7,045 nucleotides of DNA from an uncultured Clostridia bacterium. GTDB taxonomy: Bacteria > Bacillota > Clostridia > Oscillospirales > Acutalibacteraceae. A program made the position numbers and the translations under genes. The notes under the pieces are model-generated. The model was not told the DNA's origin, ran no database searches, and saw only the letters and a list, made by a program, of their open reading frames with translations. Shown one piece after another: positions 1-6,093 of the stretch (position 1 is the stretch's first letter; each line of letters starts with the position of its first letter). Location of the stretch: NCBI GenBank assembly GCA_946535695.1, contig CAMNDS010000041.1:1-7045 (forward strand), written 5' to 3'.

Positions 1-453
1 TGAAAGAATTCTTAAATTAGCTACGGCACGAGAAACACAAATATCAAATTTTTCACGATAATTTACATCTTTTGATAAAATTTCCGCACGATTATTTATA
101 ATATCAAAATTTATTTTTAAAATATCAGATAAATCTTTTAAAAACTCACATTTTTTTTTAGAACTTTCTACCAAAGTTAATTCAATATCCGGATTTGATA
201 TCTTCATCGGAACTCCCGGAAAACCTGCACCGGAACCAACATCAATTAATTTAAATGAATTTTTCAAAAATCTTGAAATAGTTAAACTATCGATAAAATG
301 TTTAATAAAAATTTCGTTTTTGTTAGTTATCGCAGTCAAATTTGTTTTTTTATTATATTCGATTAAAAAATCGTAATAATTCCCAAATAATTTCAGTTGA
401 ATATCGTTTAAATTTATTCCAATTTGGTTACATTTTTGGCTTAAAAAATCCAT
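1..453 (-). CDS. rsmG: 16S rRNA (guanine-N7) methyltransferase RsmG, partial (3' end beyond left edge)
   Basis: Translating the minus strand from the ATG at 453 gives 151 residues that stay open to the window edge, so the C-terminal third or so is missing (the family is usually about 210-240 residues). RsmG uses S-adenosylmethionine to make m7G in the 530 loop of 16S rRNA (G527 in E. coli). Visible motifs are the N-terminal NKKTNLTAIT segment (about 33-42), the SAM-binding glycine-rich loop IDVGSGAGFPG (about 70-80), an acidic strand end LVESSKKK (about 94-101) and the family signature SRAVANL (about 141-147). The start lies 3 bases after the mnmG stop and has an AGGAAG ribosome binding site inside the end of mnmG, so translation is probably coupled. 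The order mnmE-mnmG-rsmG is conserved across Firmicutes and supports the call. No frameshift or missing key residue is seen in the visible part. Confidence 0.96.
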   Translation of the reverse strand, partial: MDFLSQKCNQIGINLNDIQLKLFGNYYDFLIEYNKKTNLTAITNKNEIFIKHFIDSLTISRFLKNSFKLIDVGSGAGFPGVPMKISNPDIELTLVESSKKKCEFLKDLSDILKINFDIINNRAEILSKDVNYREKFDICVSRAVANLRILS

Positions 454-456
454 TTT

Positions 457-2331
457 TTAGACTTCCTGCCTTTTTAATTTTTCAATCCAGATTATAAGCG
501 TAGCAATATCTGCAGGAGTTATTCCAGGAATATGTTGTGCTTGTGATAAATTAATAGGATTAATTTTTGATAATTTTTCGCGCGCTTCAAGTCGCAAATT
601 TATTATATTCATGTAATTAATATTTTCAGGAATTAAAATTTTTTCAAGTCTTGTAAGTTTTTTTATCTGCTGCATTTGGCGTTTAATATAGCCTTCGTAT
701 TTAATTTCTATTTCAACTCTTTCAGATATATTTTTTGGCAAATCCGGAGAATTTTTATCGATTTTTTTAATTAAATCATAATTAACTTCAGGTCTGCGCA
801 AAAAAGTTTCCATATTTACAGCTTCACTAATCGGCAAAATTTTAGAATCTTCAAGAATTTTATTAACTTCAAAACTTGGCTTAATAAAAACTTTTTTTAT
901 TCTATTTTTTTCTTTTTCTTTTAAGAAAATTCTTTTTTCGAATTTTTCAAAATATTCGTCAGTAACAAGCCCAATTTCTTTTCCAATCGGTGTCAAACGT
1001 TCGTCGGCATTATCAACGCGCAAAAACAGGCGATATTCAGAGCGCGCCGTGAGCATTCTATACGGGTCATTTACGCCTTTGGTAGTAATATCGTCAATAA
1101 GCGTGCCGATATACGAATTCGCGCGGCTTAAAATCAATTTTTTTTTGTCAAAAATATGCATGGCAGCGTTGATTCCTGCAACTAAACCTTGAGCTGCCGC
1201 TTCTTCGTAGCCAGAGCTTCCGTTTAATTGCCCGGCACTGAAAAGCCCCGGCATATTTTTTATTTCAAGCGTCGGAAAAATAAAAGTCGGGTCGATAATA
1301 TCGTATTCTATTGCATATCCGGGGCGCGTTATAACGCAATTTTCAAAGCCGATTATAGTCTGCAAAAATTTTAACTGAATTTCTTCGGGCATCGAAGAGG
1401 ACATGCCATAAAGATAAATTTCATCGCTTTCAAGTCCGCAGGGCTCAACAAAAATTTGATGTCTTTTTTTATCAGAAAATCTTACCATTTTGTCTTCGAT
1501 ACTCGGGCAATATCTCGGCCCTGTTGCATGAATTTTATGACTGTACATCGGAGAAGTTTCAATATTTTTAAGTATTATTTCTTTAGTCTTATCGTTCGTC
1601 CAGGCAATATGACAAACCAGCTTATTTTCACCGGGATTTTCAGTCATATACGAAAACGGAGTAACAACTGGGTCGCCCGGCTGAACTTCGAGTTTATCAA
1701 AATTTATGCTTGATTTTAAAATTCTTGAAGAAGTACCTGTTTTAAATCTTTTAGTATTAATTTTTAACTTTTGAATATAATCTGTTAAATATCTTGCGGC
1801 AAAAACACCGTCAGGGCCACTATTATTTGAAATATCTCCGATATGTATTTTGCCATTTAAAAAAGTACCTGTTGCAAGAACTACGGCTTTGCATTTATAT
1901 TTTGTGCCCAAATTAGTATTTAAAATCCAAAAATTATTAAATTTAAACATGCCTGTAATTTCGCACTGATGAATATGCAAATTTTTTTGGTTTTCTAATT
2001 TATGCTTCATAATAATTTTATATTGATTTTTATCGACTTGAGCCCTGATAGACTGCGCCGCCGGACCCTTGCTGGCATTTAAAATTTTGCTGTGCAAAAA
2101 ACACATATCGGCAGTTTTGGCCATTTCTCCGCCGAGTGCATCGATTTCGCGAACCAGCGTACCCTTTGCGGTACCGCCAATCGAAGGGCTGCATGGGCAG
2201 TTGCCTATTGAATCTAAATTTATCGAAAAAACTATAGCTTTAGCGCCAAGCCTAGCTGCAGCTAAACCCGCTTCGATTCCCGCATGCCCTGCGCCGACTA
2301 CTGCAACATCATATTCCATAAAAAAATTCAA
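457..2331 (-). CDS. mnmG: tRNA uridine-5-carboxymethylaminomethyl modification enzyme MnmG (GidA), FAD-binding subunit
   Basis: MnmG is the FAD-, NADH- and folate-dependent partner of MnmE. Together they add the cmnm5 group to the wobble uridine (U34) of certain tRNAs in the cytoplasm. From the preferred TTG start it has 624 residues, a normal length. Numbered from there, visible motifs are the FAD dinucleotide loop GAGHAG (13-18), the SPSIGGTAKG region (48-57), ATGTFL (153-158), GPRYCPSIEDK (271-281), RPGYAIEYD (336-344) and the GQLNGSSGYEEAAAQGL signature (367-383). The C-terminal MnmE/tRNA-binding region contains LEAREKL and PGITPADI. The two functional cysteines of the family appear conserved (C47 and C275). 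Start choice: the open frame runs up to a GTG at 2343, but that GTG lies inside the likely ribosome binding site GGGAAGTG. TTG at 2331 is better spaced and gives a typical N-terminus, while ATG at 2319 (MEYDV) is possible but lacks a site. Odd points: family TGTPxR is TGTSSR, and CNP is CSP. Confidence 0.98.
   Translation of the reverse strand: MNFFMEYDVAVVGAGHAGIEAGLAAARLGAKAIVFSINLDSIGNCPCSPSIGGTAKGTLVREIDALGGEMAKTADMCFLHSKILNASKGPAAQSIRAQVDKNQYKIIMKHKLENQKNLHIHQCEITGMFKFNNFWILNTNLGTKYKCKAVVLATGTFLNGKIHIGDISNNSGPDGVFAARYLTDYIQKLKINTKRFKTGTSSRILKSSINFDKLEVQPGDPVVTPFSYMTENPGENKLVCHIAWTNDKTKEIILKNIETSPMYSHKIHATGPRYCPSIEDKMVRFSDKKRHQIFVEPCGLESDEIYLYGMSSSMPEEIQLKFLQTIIGFENCVITRPGYAIEYDIIDPTFIFPTLEIKNMPGLFSAGQLNGSSGYEEAAAQGLVAGINAAMHIFDKKKLILSRANSYIGTLIDDITTKGVNDPYRMLTARSEYRLFLRVDNADERLTPIGKEIGLVTDEYFEKFEKRIFLKEKEKNRIKKVFIKPSFEVNKILEDSKILPISEAVNMETFLRRPEVNYDLIKKIDKNSPDLPKNISERVEIEIKYEGYIKRQMQQIKKLTRLEKILIPENINYMNIINLRLEAREKLSKINPINLSQAQHIPGITPADIATLIIWIEKLKRQEV
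462..467 (-). promoter_or_regulatory. Ribosome binding site of rsmG
   Basis: The minus strand reads AGGAAG here, 8 bases before the rsmG ATG and inside the last codons of mnmG. It supports the chosen rsmG start and tight coupling of the two genes. Confidence 0.7.
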
Positions 2332-2342
2332 TTTATTTTTCA

Positions 2343-2348
2343 CTTCCC
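2343..2348 (-). promoter_or_regulatory. Likely ribosome binding site of mnmG (decides the start)
   Basis: The minus strand reads GGGAAG followed by TG, resembling GGAGGTG. It is 11 bases before TTG at 2331 and 23 before ATG at 2319, and it contains the GTG at 2343. It therefore favours the TTG start, although the spacing is a little long. Confidence 0.5.
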
Positions 2349-2363
2349 AGCATAAATTTTAAA

Positions 2364-2393
2364 TATTTTTTATTTTTTATTTTATTTTATTTA
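2364..2393 (-). repeat. A/T-only simple-sequence tract between mnmE and mnmG
   Basis: On the minus strand this is an irregular run of TAAAA to TAAAAAA units spanning the mnmE stop and the gap before mnmG. It contains no G or C and no hairpin, so it is not an intrinsic terminator. It may simply be AT-biased spacer; an unstructured A-rich leader could help ribosome loading on mnmG, but that is inference. Confidence 0.45.
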
Positions 2394-3752
2394 TTTCCCA
2401 ACACAGAATTTTTCAAATACCGAATCTACGATTTTAGTTTCGAGATTTTCACCTGAAAATTCGCATAAAATTTCAGCAGATTCTTTTAAAATATCGGCAA
2501 AAATATCTCTTGGCAAAGATTTTATTTTATTAATTGCATTTTCTAAATTTTTTTGTGCTCGCAATAAAATATTATACTGCCGTTCGCTCATGATAATCAA
2601 ATTTTCGTTTTCATAAGAACCAAAATCGATAAATTCTTCTATTTTTTTCGATAAATTATCTATTCCTGTTCCGTTTTTGGCTGATATTAATACAAAATTT
2701 TTTATATTTAATTTTTTTAATTTTTCTAAATTATAATTCGGATTAATATCTGATTTATTTATAATAATTAAAATTTTATTTTTATCAAAATAATTAATAA
2801 TTTTAATTTCTTCGTCAGTAATTTCACGAGAAGCATCAAGCATAAATAAAATTAAATCTGAAATCTCGGCGATTTCTTTTGATTTTTGAGTTCCGATTTG
2901 CTCAATTTTATCGCTAGTTTCGCGAATTCCTGCAGTATCTATCAAAACAATCGGAATATTATTTAATATTATACTTTCTTCGATGGCATCACGAGTAGTA
3001 CCTGCGATATCAGTAACTATCGATTTTTCTTTTTTTGATAAAAAATTCATAAGCGTAGACTTGCCAACATTAGGAGCGCCAAGTATTGCAACTTTTAAGC
3101 CGTTTTTTATAACACAGCCTATCGAATTACTTTTTATCAAATTATTTAATTCAGAATTTATATTTTCCAGTCTTAAAATTAATTGATTATTATCAAGTTC
3201 CGGAATATCTTCGTCTGAATAATCAATTTCAGCGTTCAAATCTGAAAGAATATCAAAAAATTTATTTTTTATTTCGTCGATTTTTTTGCCTAAAAAGCCG
3301 CAATAAGCCGAATAATTTATTTTTCTTGCTTTTTCATAATTAGACGAAATAAGCCCCATAACAGATTCAGCTTTATCAAGACTTATTTTTTTATTTAAAA
3401 AAGCACGCTTTGTAAATTCTCCCGGCCCTGCCATCACGGCACCCGAACTTAAAAGAGCTCTTAATATAGACTTAGTTATAAACATACTGCCGTGGCAAGA
3501 AATTTGCGTCATATCTTCGCCTGTATAACTTTTTGGTGCTTTAAAAACAGTAACAATTACTTCATCAATTACATTATTTTCAAAAATAATAGTACCAAGC
3601 TTGCAAGTAAACCCGTTCATATTTTCAAGCAAAGTCCCATCGTGAGCCTTAAAAATTTTTTGTGTGATTTTTATAGCGTCCTCGCCCGAAACTCTTAAAA
3701 CGCTTATTCCGCCTATTCCATAAGGAGTTGAAATTGCCGCAATAGTACTCAT
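2391..3752 (-). CDS. mnmE: tRNA modification GTPase MnmE (TrmE)
   Basis: MnmE is the K+-activated GTPase subunit that works with MnmG to modify tRNA wobble uridine. The protein is 453 residues, a normal full length. The N-terminal TrmE fold (about 1-118) carries the start IAAISTPYGIGGISVLRVSG and PGEFTKRAFLN. A helical domain is split around the inserted G domain. G-domain motifs are G1 GAPNVGKST (225-233), G2 TDIAGTTRD (247-255), G3 DTAG (272-275), G4 NKSD (332-335) and a G5-like SAK (357-359). The asparagine after the G1 proline (N228) matches the K+-binding position known in E. coli MnmE. The C-terminus ends in FCVGK, whose cysteine is the conserved family C-x-G-K cysteine. The ATG has an AAAGGA site 6 bases upstream. 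It lies 24 bases after murC and about 60 before mnmG. No defects are seen; upstream murC instead of jag/yidC is unusual. Confidence 0.98.
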   Translation of the reverse strand: MSTIAAISTPYGIGGISVLRVSGEDAIKITQKIFKAHDGTLLENMNGFTCKLGTIIFENNVIDEVIVTVFKAPKSYTGEDMTQISCHGSMFITKSILRALLSSGAVMAGPGEFTKRAFLNKKISLDKAESVMGLISSNYEKARKINYSAYCGFLGKKIDEIKNKFFDILSDLNAEIDYSDEDIPELDNNQLILRLENINSELNNLIKSNSIGCVIKNGLKVAILGAPNVGKSTLMNFLSKKEKSIVTDIAGTTRDAIEESIILNNIPIVLIDTAGIRETSDKIEQIGTQKSKEIAEISDLILFMLDASREITDEEIKIINYFDKNKILIIINKSDINPNYNLEKLKKLNIKNFVLISAKNGTGIDNLSKKIEEFIDFGSYENENLIIMSERQYNILLRAQKNLENAINKIKSLPRDIFADILKESAEILCEFSGENLETKIVDSVFEKFCVGK

Positions 3753-3758
3753 TTTTTA

Positions 3759-3764
3759 TCCTTT
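3759..3764 (-). promoter_or_regulatory. Ribosome binding site of mnmE
   Basis: AAAGGA on the minus strand, 6 bases before the mnmE ATG, in the 24-base gap after murC. No terminator-like hairpin is present in this gap. Confidence 0.65.
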
Positions 3765-3776
3765 TTTTATTATTTT

Positions 3777-5114
3777 TTAATTTCTTAATTTTTCACGTAT
3801 AATATCAGCACATTTGATATTCCCAGCGCCCATATGCATAATTACATCGCCTTTTTTAATATTTTTCTTGAGAAATTCAGCGATTTTATCAAATTCTTTT
3901 ATTACAATCGAATTTTTAATTTTTTTAGCTAAATCTTCAGATTTTATATTATAAATATTTTTTTCTCTGACGGGCAAAATATCTGTTATTATAACACGAT
4001 CTGCCATAGAAAGACACTTTACAAATTCGTCGAATAAAAAGTAAGTCCTCGAATATGTATGCGGCTGAAAAACAACCCAAACATTATTAGAATTCATTTT
4101 TTTGACAATATTAAGAGTCGCTCTAATTTCCGCCGGATGATGAGCATAATCATCAAAAATTTTCACGCCGTTTATTTCTTCCAGAAATTCGAATCTGCGT
4201 TTAGCCCCTTTAAAATTTTTAATTCCTTTTACTATATTTTCAAAATCAACACCGATATAATAACATGCAGCACACGAAGCCAGCGCATTCAATATGTTGT
4301 GCTCTCCAAAAATATTTAATTTTATATTCGAAATTTTTTGATTATTATGGAAAATATCAAATCTATAACGGCAATCTTCGCAAAGAGCAATATTTTTTGC
4401 AGTAAATTCGGTGTTATTTTTTATACCATAATAAACAATTTTTTTATTGTTTAATTTTTTCGAAATTTCACAAGAATTATCATCATCCTTATTCACAACA
4501 ACGATTTCAGATTTTTTGGCAAATTTTAAAAAAGATTTTTTTTCATTTTCAAGAGTTTTAAAATAATCCATGTGTTCAAAATCTATATTCAAAATAACGC
4601 CTATTTTTGGGTCTAAATCTAAAAAGCTGTCAAGATATTCACACGCTTCGCATACAGCAATATCAGATTTTCCAAGCCGGCTGTTGCCTCCGATTTTATC
4701 AAAACAAGCCCCGATAATCGCAGTCGGGTCTTTACCTGAATCCATCAAAATACTTGTTATCATAGAAGTCGTGGTAGTTTTTCCATGAGAACCCGACACA
4801 GCAATTAAATTTTTAAAATCTTTGGTAATTAGCCCCAAAAACTGGCTTCTGCTTAATATTTTAATTTTTAATTCTGACGCCTTAATAATTTCGGGATTAT
4901 CTTGCTTAACAGCTCCTGAATACACAACCAGTTTAATATCTTGTGTAATATTATCCTCTGAATGTCCGATATAAATTTTGGCACCTTTTTTTGACAAATT
5001 TTCTAAATTTTCAGAATTTACCACATCAGAGCCGCCAATTTTATAACCTTTTTCGATAGCAATACATGCCAGCGCAAACATTCCGGCACCGCCGATTCCA
5101 ATAAAATGTATCAT
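3777..5114 (-). CDS. murC: UDP-N-acetylmuramate--L-alanine ligase MurC
   Basis: MurC is the cytoplasmic Mur ligase that uses ATP to join L-alanine to UDP-MurNAc, the first residue of the peptidoglycan stem peptide. The protein is 445 residues, full length. The N-terminal UDP-substrate domain starts with FIGIGGAGM (4-12). The central ATPase domain has the P-loop GSHGKTTTT (108-116), EACEYLDSFL (156-165) and NIDFEHMDYF (176-185), followed by EHNILNALA (271-279). The C-terminal domain shows DDYAHHPAEI (321-330), QPHTYSR (350-356) and MGAGNI (428-433). EACEY instead of the E. coli-type EADESD is, from memory, typical of clostridial MurC. The glycine-rich start and AHHP motif separate it from MurD, MurE and MurF. 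The ATG shares one base with the stop codon of the upstream membrane protein and has a GGAG site 4 bases upstream, so translation is probably coupled. Only 24 bases separate it from mnmE, an unusual partner. Confidence 0.97.
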   Translation of the reverse strand: MIHFIGIGGAGMFALACIAIEKGYKIGGSDVVNSENLENLSKKGAKIYIGHSEDNITQDIKLVVYSGAVKQDNPEIIKASELKIKILSRSQFLGLITKDFKNLIAVSGSHGKTTTTSMITSILMDSGKDPTAIIGACFDKIGGNSRLGKSDIAVCEACEYLDSFLDLDPKIGVILNIDFEHMDYFKTLENEKKSFLKFAKKSEIVVVNKDDDNSCEISKKLNNKKIVYYGIKNNTEFTAKNIALCEDCRYRFDIFHNNQKISNIKLNIFGEHNILNALASCAACYYIGVDFENIVKGIKNFKGAKRRFEFLEEINGVKIFDDYAHHPAEIRATLNIVKKMNSNNVWVVFQPHTYSRTYFLFDEFVKCLSMADRVIITDILPVREKNIYNIKSEDLAKKIKNSIVIKEFDKIAEFLKKNIKKGDVIMHMGAGNIKCADIIREKLRN

Positions 5115-5761
5115 TATTCTCCTTTTTTATTAAAAAAATTTTTTCCTCTCTTAGCTCTTTTGGGTTTTTTACCAGCTTTAGTACTATTTACGCCCGTAAT
5201 TATAACAATTACAAGAAGTATAGCACCGGCAATTACGAGCAACATTGATATGATACCCTTTATTACATACTCTTTTTTTTTAGAATTTTCTCTGCTTGGT
5301 ATATTACTACTAAAATCATCAGGTTCTTGGTTTGGTGCTTCAGGCAAATAATTACTTGTAGAAGGAATTTCGGATTCCTTTTTTTCTTTTTCCTCGGTAT
5401 TTACATTTTTTTCTTTTGGTTCTTCAATTTTTTTAGTTTTTTTTGGCTCAGTTTGTTCAGTATTTTCTTTTCGTTTTTTCTCTCGATTTTTTAGAATTCT
5501 GGTTATATTTTCTTTTTCAGTTTTTTTTTCTTCGTGCAACGCAGGGGGGATTTCTGGTTCATTTTCATTTTGGCGCCTATCCGGCTCCTGTATGTGTTCC
5601 GGTTGTTTTGTTGGTTCAGGTGGTAATTCATGTGGAGTATTCACTCGTGAATGTTCAGAATCTAGCATATTATTATCTGGGATTTCACCTTGTGCTAAGC
5701 ATACGCTAAAGTAAAACAAATTTAAAATAAATAAAAATATTAATGATTTGTTAAATTTCAA
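5114..5761 (-). CDS. Unknown type I membrane protein: signal peptide, Pro/Glu/Lys-rich spacer, C-terminal TM, polybasic tail
   Basis: I do not recognise this 215-residue protein. From the TTG at 5761 it starts MKFNKSLIFLFILN, a typical Sec signal peptide with a probable cleavage near residue 23 (CLA|Q). Residues 24 to about 164 are low-complexity: first rich in Pro, Glu and Gln, then in Lys/Glu, then again Pro/Asn/Ser, with no visible domain. A single strong transmembrane helix spans about 167-190, followed by a basic cytoplasmic tail (KKPKRAKRGK near 198-207). The predicted topology is N-terminus outside, C-terminus inside. The cysteine in the signal peptide (FSVC) does not fit a lipobox. 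Start choice: the frame extends to GTG at 5806, overlapping the upstream gene, but TTG at 5761 has GGGAG 8 bases upstream and gives a clean signal peptide. It sits 38 bases after the 93-residue gene and overlaps murC by one base. A role at the envelope, perhaps in wall synthesis or sporulation, is inferred only from its neighbours. Confidence 0.85.
   Translation of the reverse strand: MKFNKSLIFLFILNLFYFSVCLAQGEIPDNNMLDSEHSRVNTPHELPPEPTKQPEHIQEPDRRQNENEPEIPPALHEEKKTEKENITRILKNREKKRKENTEQTEPKKTKKIEEPKEKNVNTEEKEKKESEIPSTSNYLPEAPNQEPDDFSSNIPSRENSKKKEYVIKGIISMLLVIAGAILLVIVIITGVNSTKAGKKPKRAKRGKNFFNKKGE
5119..5124 (-). promoter_or_regulatory. Ribosome binding site of murC
   Basis: AAGGAG on the minus strand, 4 bases before the murC ATG and inside the last codons of the upstream gene. 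The TAATG stop/start overlap that follows implies translational coupling. Confidence 0.7.
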
Positions 5762-5769
5762 TTTTAACA

Positions 5770-5774
5770 CTCCC
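5770..5774 (-). promoter_or_regulatory. Ribosome binding site that sets the TTG start of the 215-residue protein
   Basis: GGGAG on the minus strand, 8 bases before TTG at 5761. It argues for this start rather than the GTG at 5806, which would add 15 residues before the signal peptide. Confidence 0.65.
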
Positions 5775-5799
5775 AAAAATACATTACAAAAATTATATA

Positions 5800-6081
5800 T
5801 CAACACATAAATTTTTTCAAGTATTTTAAAATAACACCATTGAAAAAATTTATCAAAAAATCACAATTGAACCTATTTTTTTGCTCCTCAAAAGAAAAAT
5901 TGATGGTATCGTTTACTAATGACATAATATATTCAAAAAATGAATCTTTACTACCTAAAATTATATATCGCATGTTATGTTCTGCAATAATAAACCCCAA
6001 AAATAGCATCAAAAATATTTCGGATACAATCATAGATATAAAAAAATATTTCAAATTATTATATTTTTTTTTGAATTCCAA
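5800..6081 (-). CDS. Small signal-anchored membrane protein of unknown function (93 aa)
   Basis: I do not recognise this protein. It has a short Lys-rich N-terminus (MEFKKKYNNLK), one hydrophobic segment at about 12-33 that looks like a signal anchor or N-terminal transmembrane helix, then about 60 residues with scattered aromatic and charged residues and a hydrophobic/basic end (FFNGVILKYLKKFMC). By the positive-inside rule the C-terminal part should lie outside the cytoplasm. Evidence that it is real: a strong GGAG site overlaps the spoIIP stop and lies 6 bases before the TTG start, the gap to spoIIP is only 10 bases, and the protein has a plausible membrane topology. A 105-codon open frame on the other strand (5840-6157) overlaps it but lacks a ribosome binding site and runs into spoIIP. 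The position suggests co-expression with SpoIIP and perhaps a partner role in engulfment, which is inference only. Confidence 0.75.
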   Translation of the reverse strand: MEFKKKYNNLKYFFISMIVSEIFLMLFLGFIIAEHNMRYIILGSKDSFFEYIMSLVNDTINFSFEEQKNRFNCDFLINFFNGVILKYLKKFMC

Positions 6082-6087
6082 TTTTTA

Positions 6088-6093
6088 CTCCTC
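6088..6093 (-). promoter_or_regulatory. Ribosome binding site of the 93-residue gene, overlapping the spoIIP stop
   Basis: The minus strand reads TGAGGAG across the end of spoIIP: the TGA stop runs directly into GAGGAG, with a TTG start 6 bases later. Terminating spoIIP ribosomes would be placed on the next start, which supports translational coupling. Confidence 0.75.

Noticed and set aside
1456..1713. Other plus-strand open frames opposite mnmG, mnmE, murC and the 215-residue gene (such as 1456-1713, 2983-3186, 3492-3698, 4059-4319, 4570-4788, 5106-5351, 5443-5709)
   Set aside because: All lie wholly or almost wholly antisense to well-supported genes and show no recognisable motifs, so they are shadows.
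2069..2362. Plus-strand open frame of 97 codons opposite the start of mnmG
   Set aside because: It is antisense to the conserved FAD-binding part of mnmG and arises from that gene's less AT-rich codons; no ribosome binding site or family features.
2344..2390. Terminator or promoter in the A/T-only gap between mnmE and mnmG
   Set aside because: No GC-containing inverted repeat is present and any -10-like match is expected by chance in pure A/T sequence.
5696..5706. Possible lipoprotein signal (cysteine near the end of the signal peptide) in the 215-residue protein
   Set aside because: The residues before the cysteine are F-S-V, lacking the small residue at -1 and Leu-like residue at -3 of a lipobox; an ordinary signal peptide cleavage after CLA is likelier.
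5762..5806. GTG at 5806 as the start of the 215-residue protein
   Set aside because: It would overlap the upstream gene, lacks a clear ribosome binding site and puts 15 extra residues before a good signal peptide; TTG at 5761 with GGGAG fits better.
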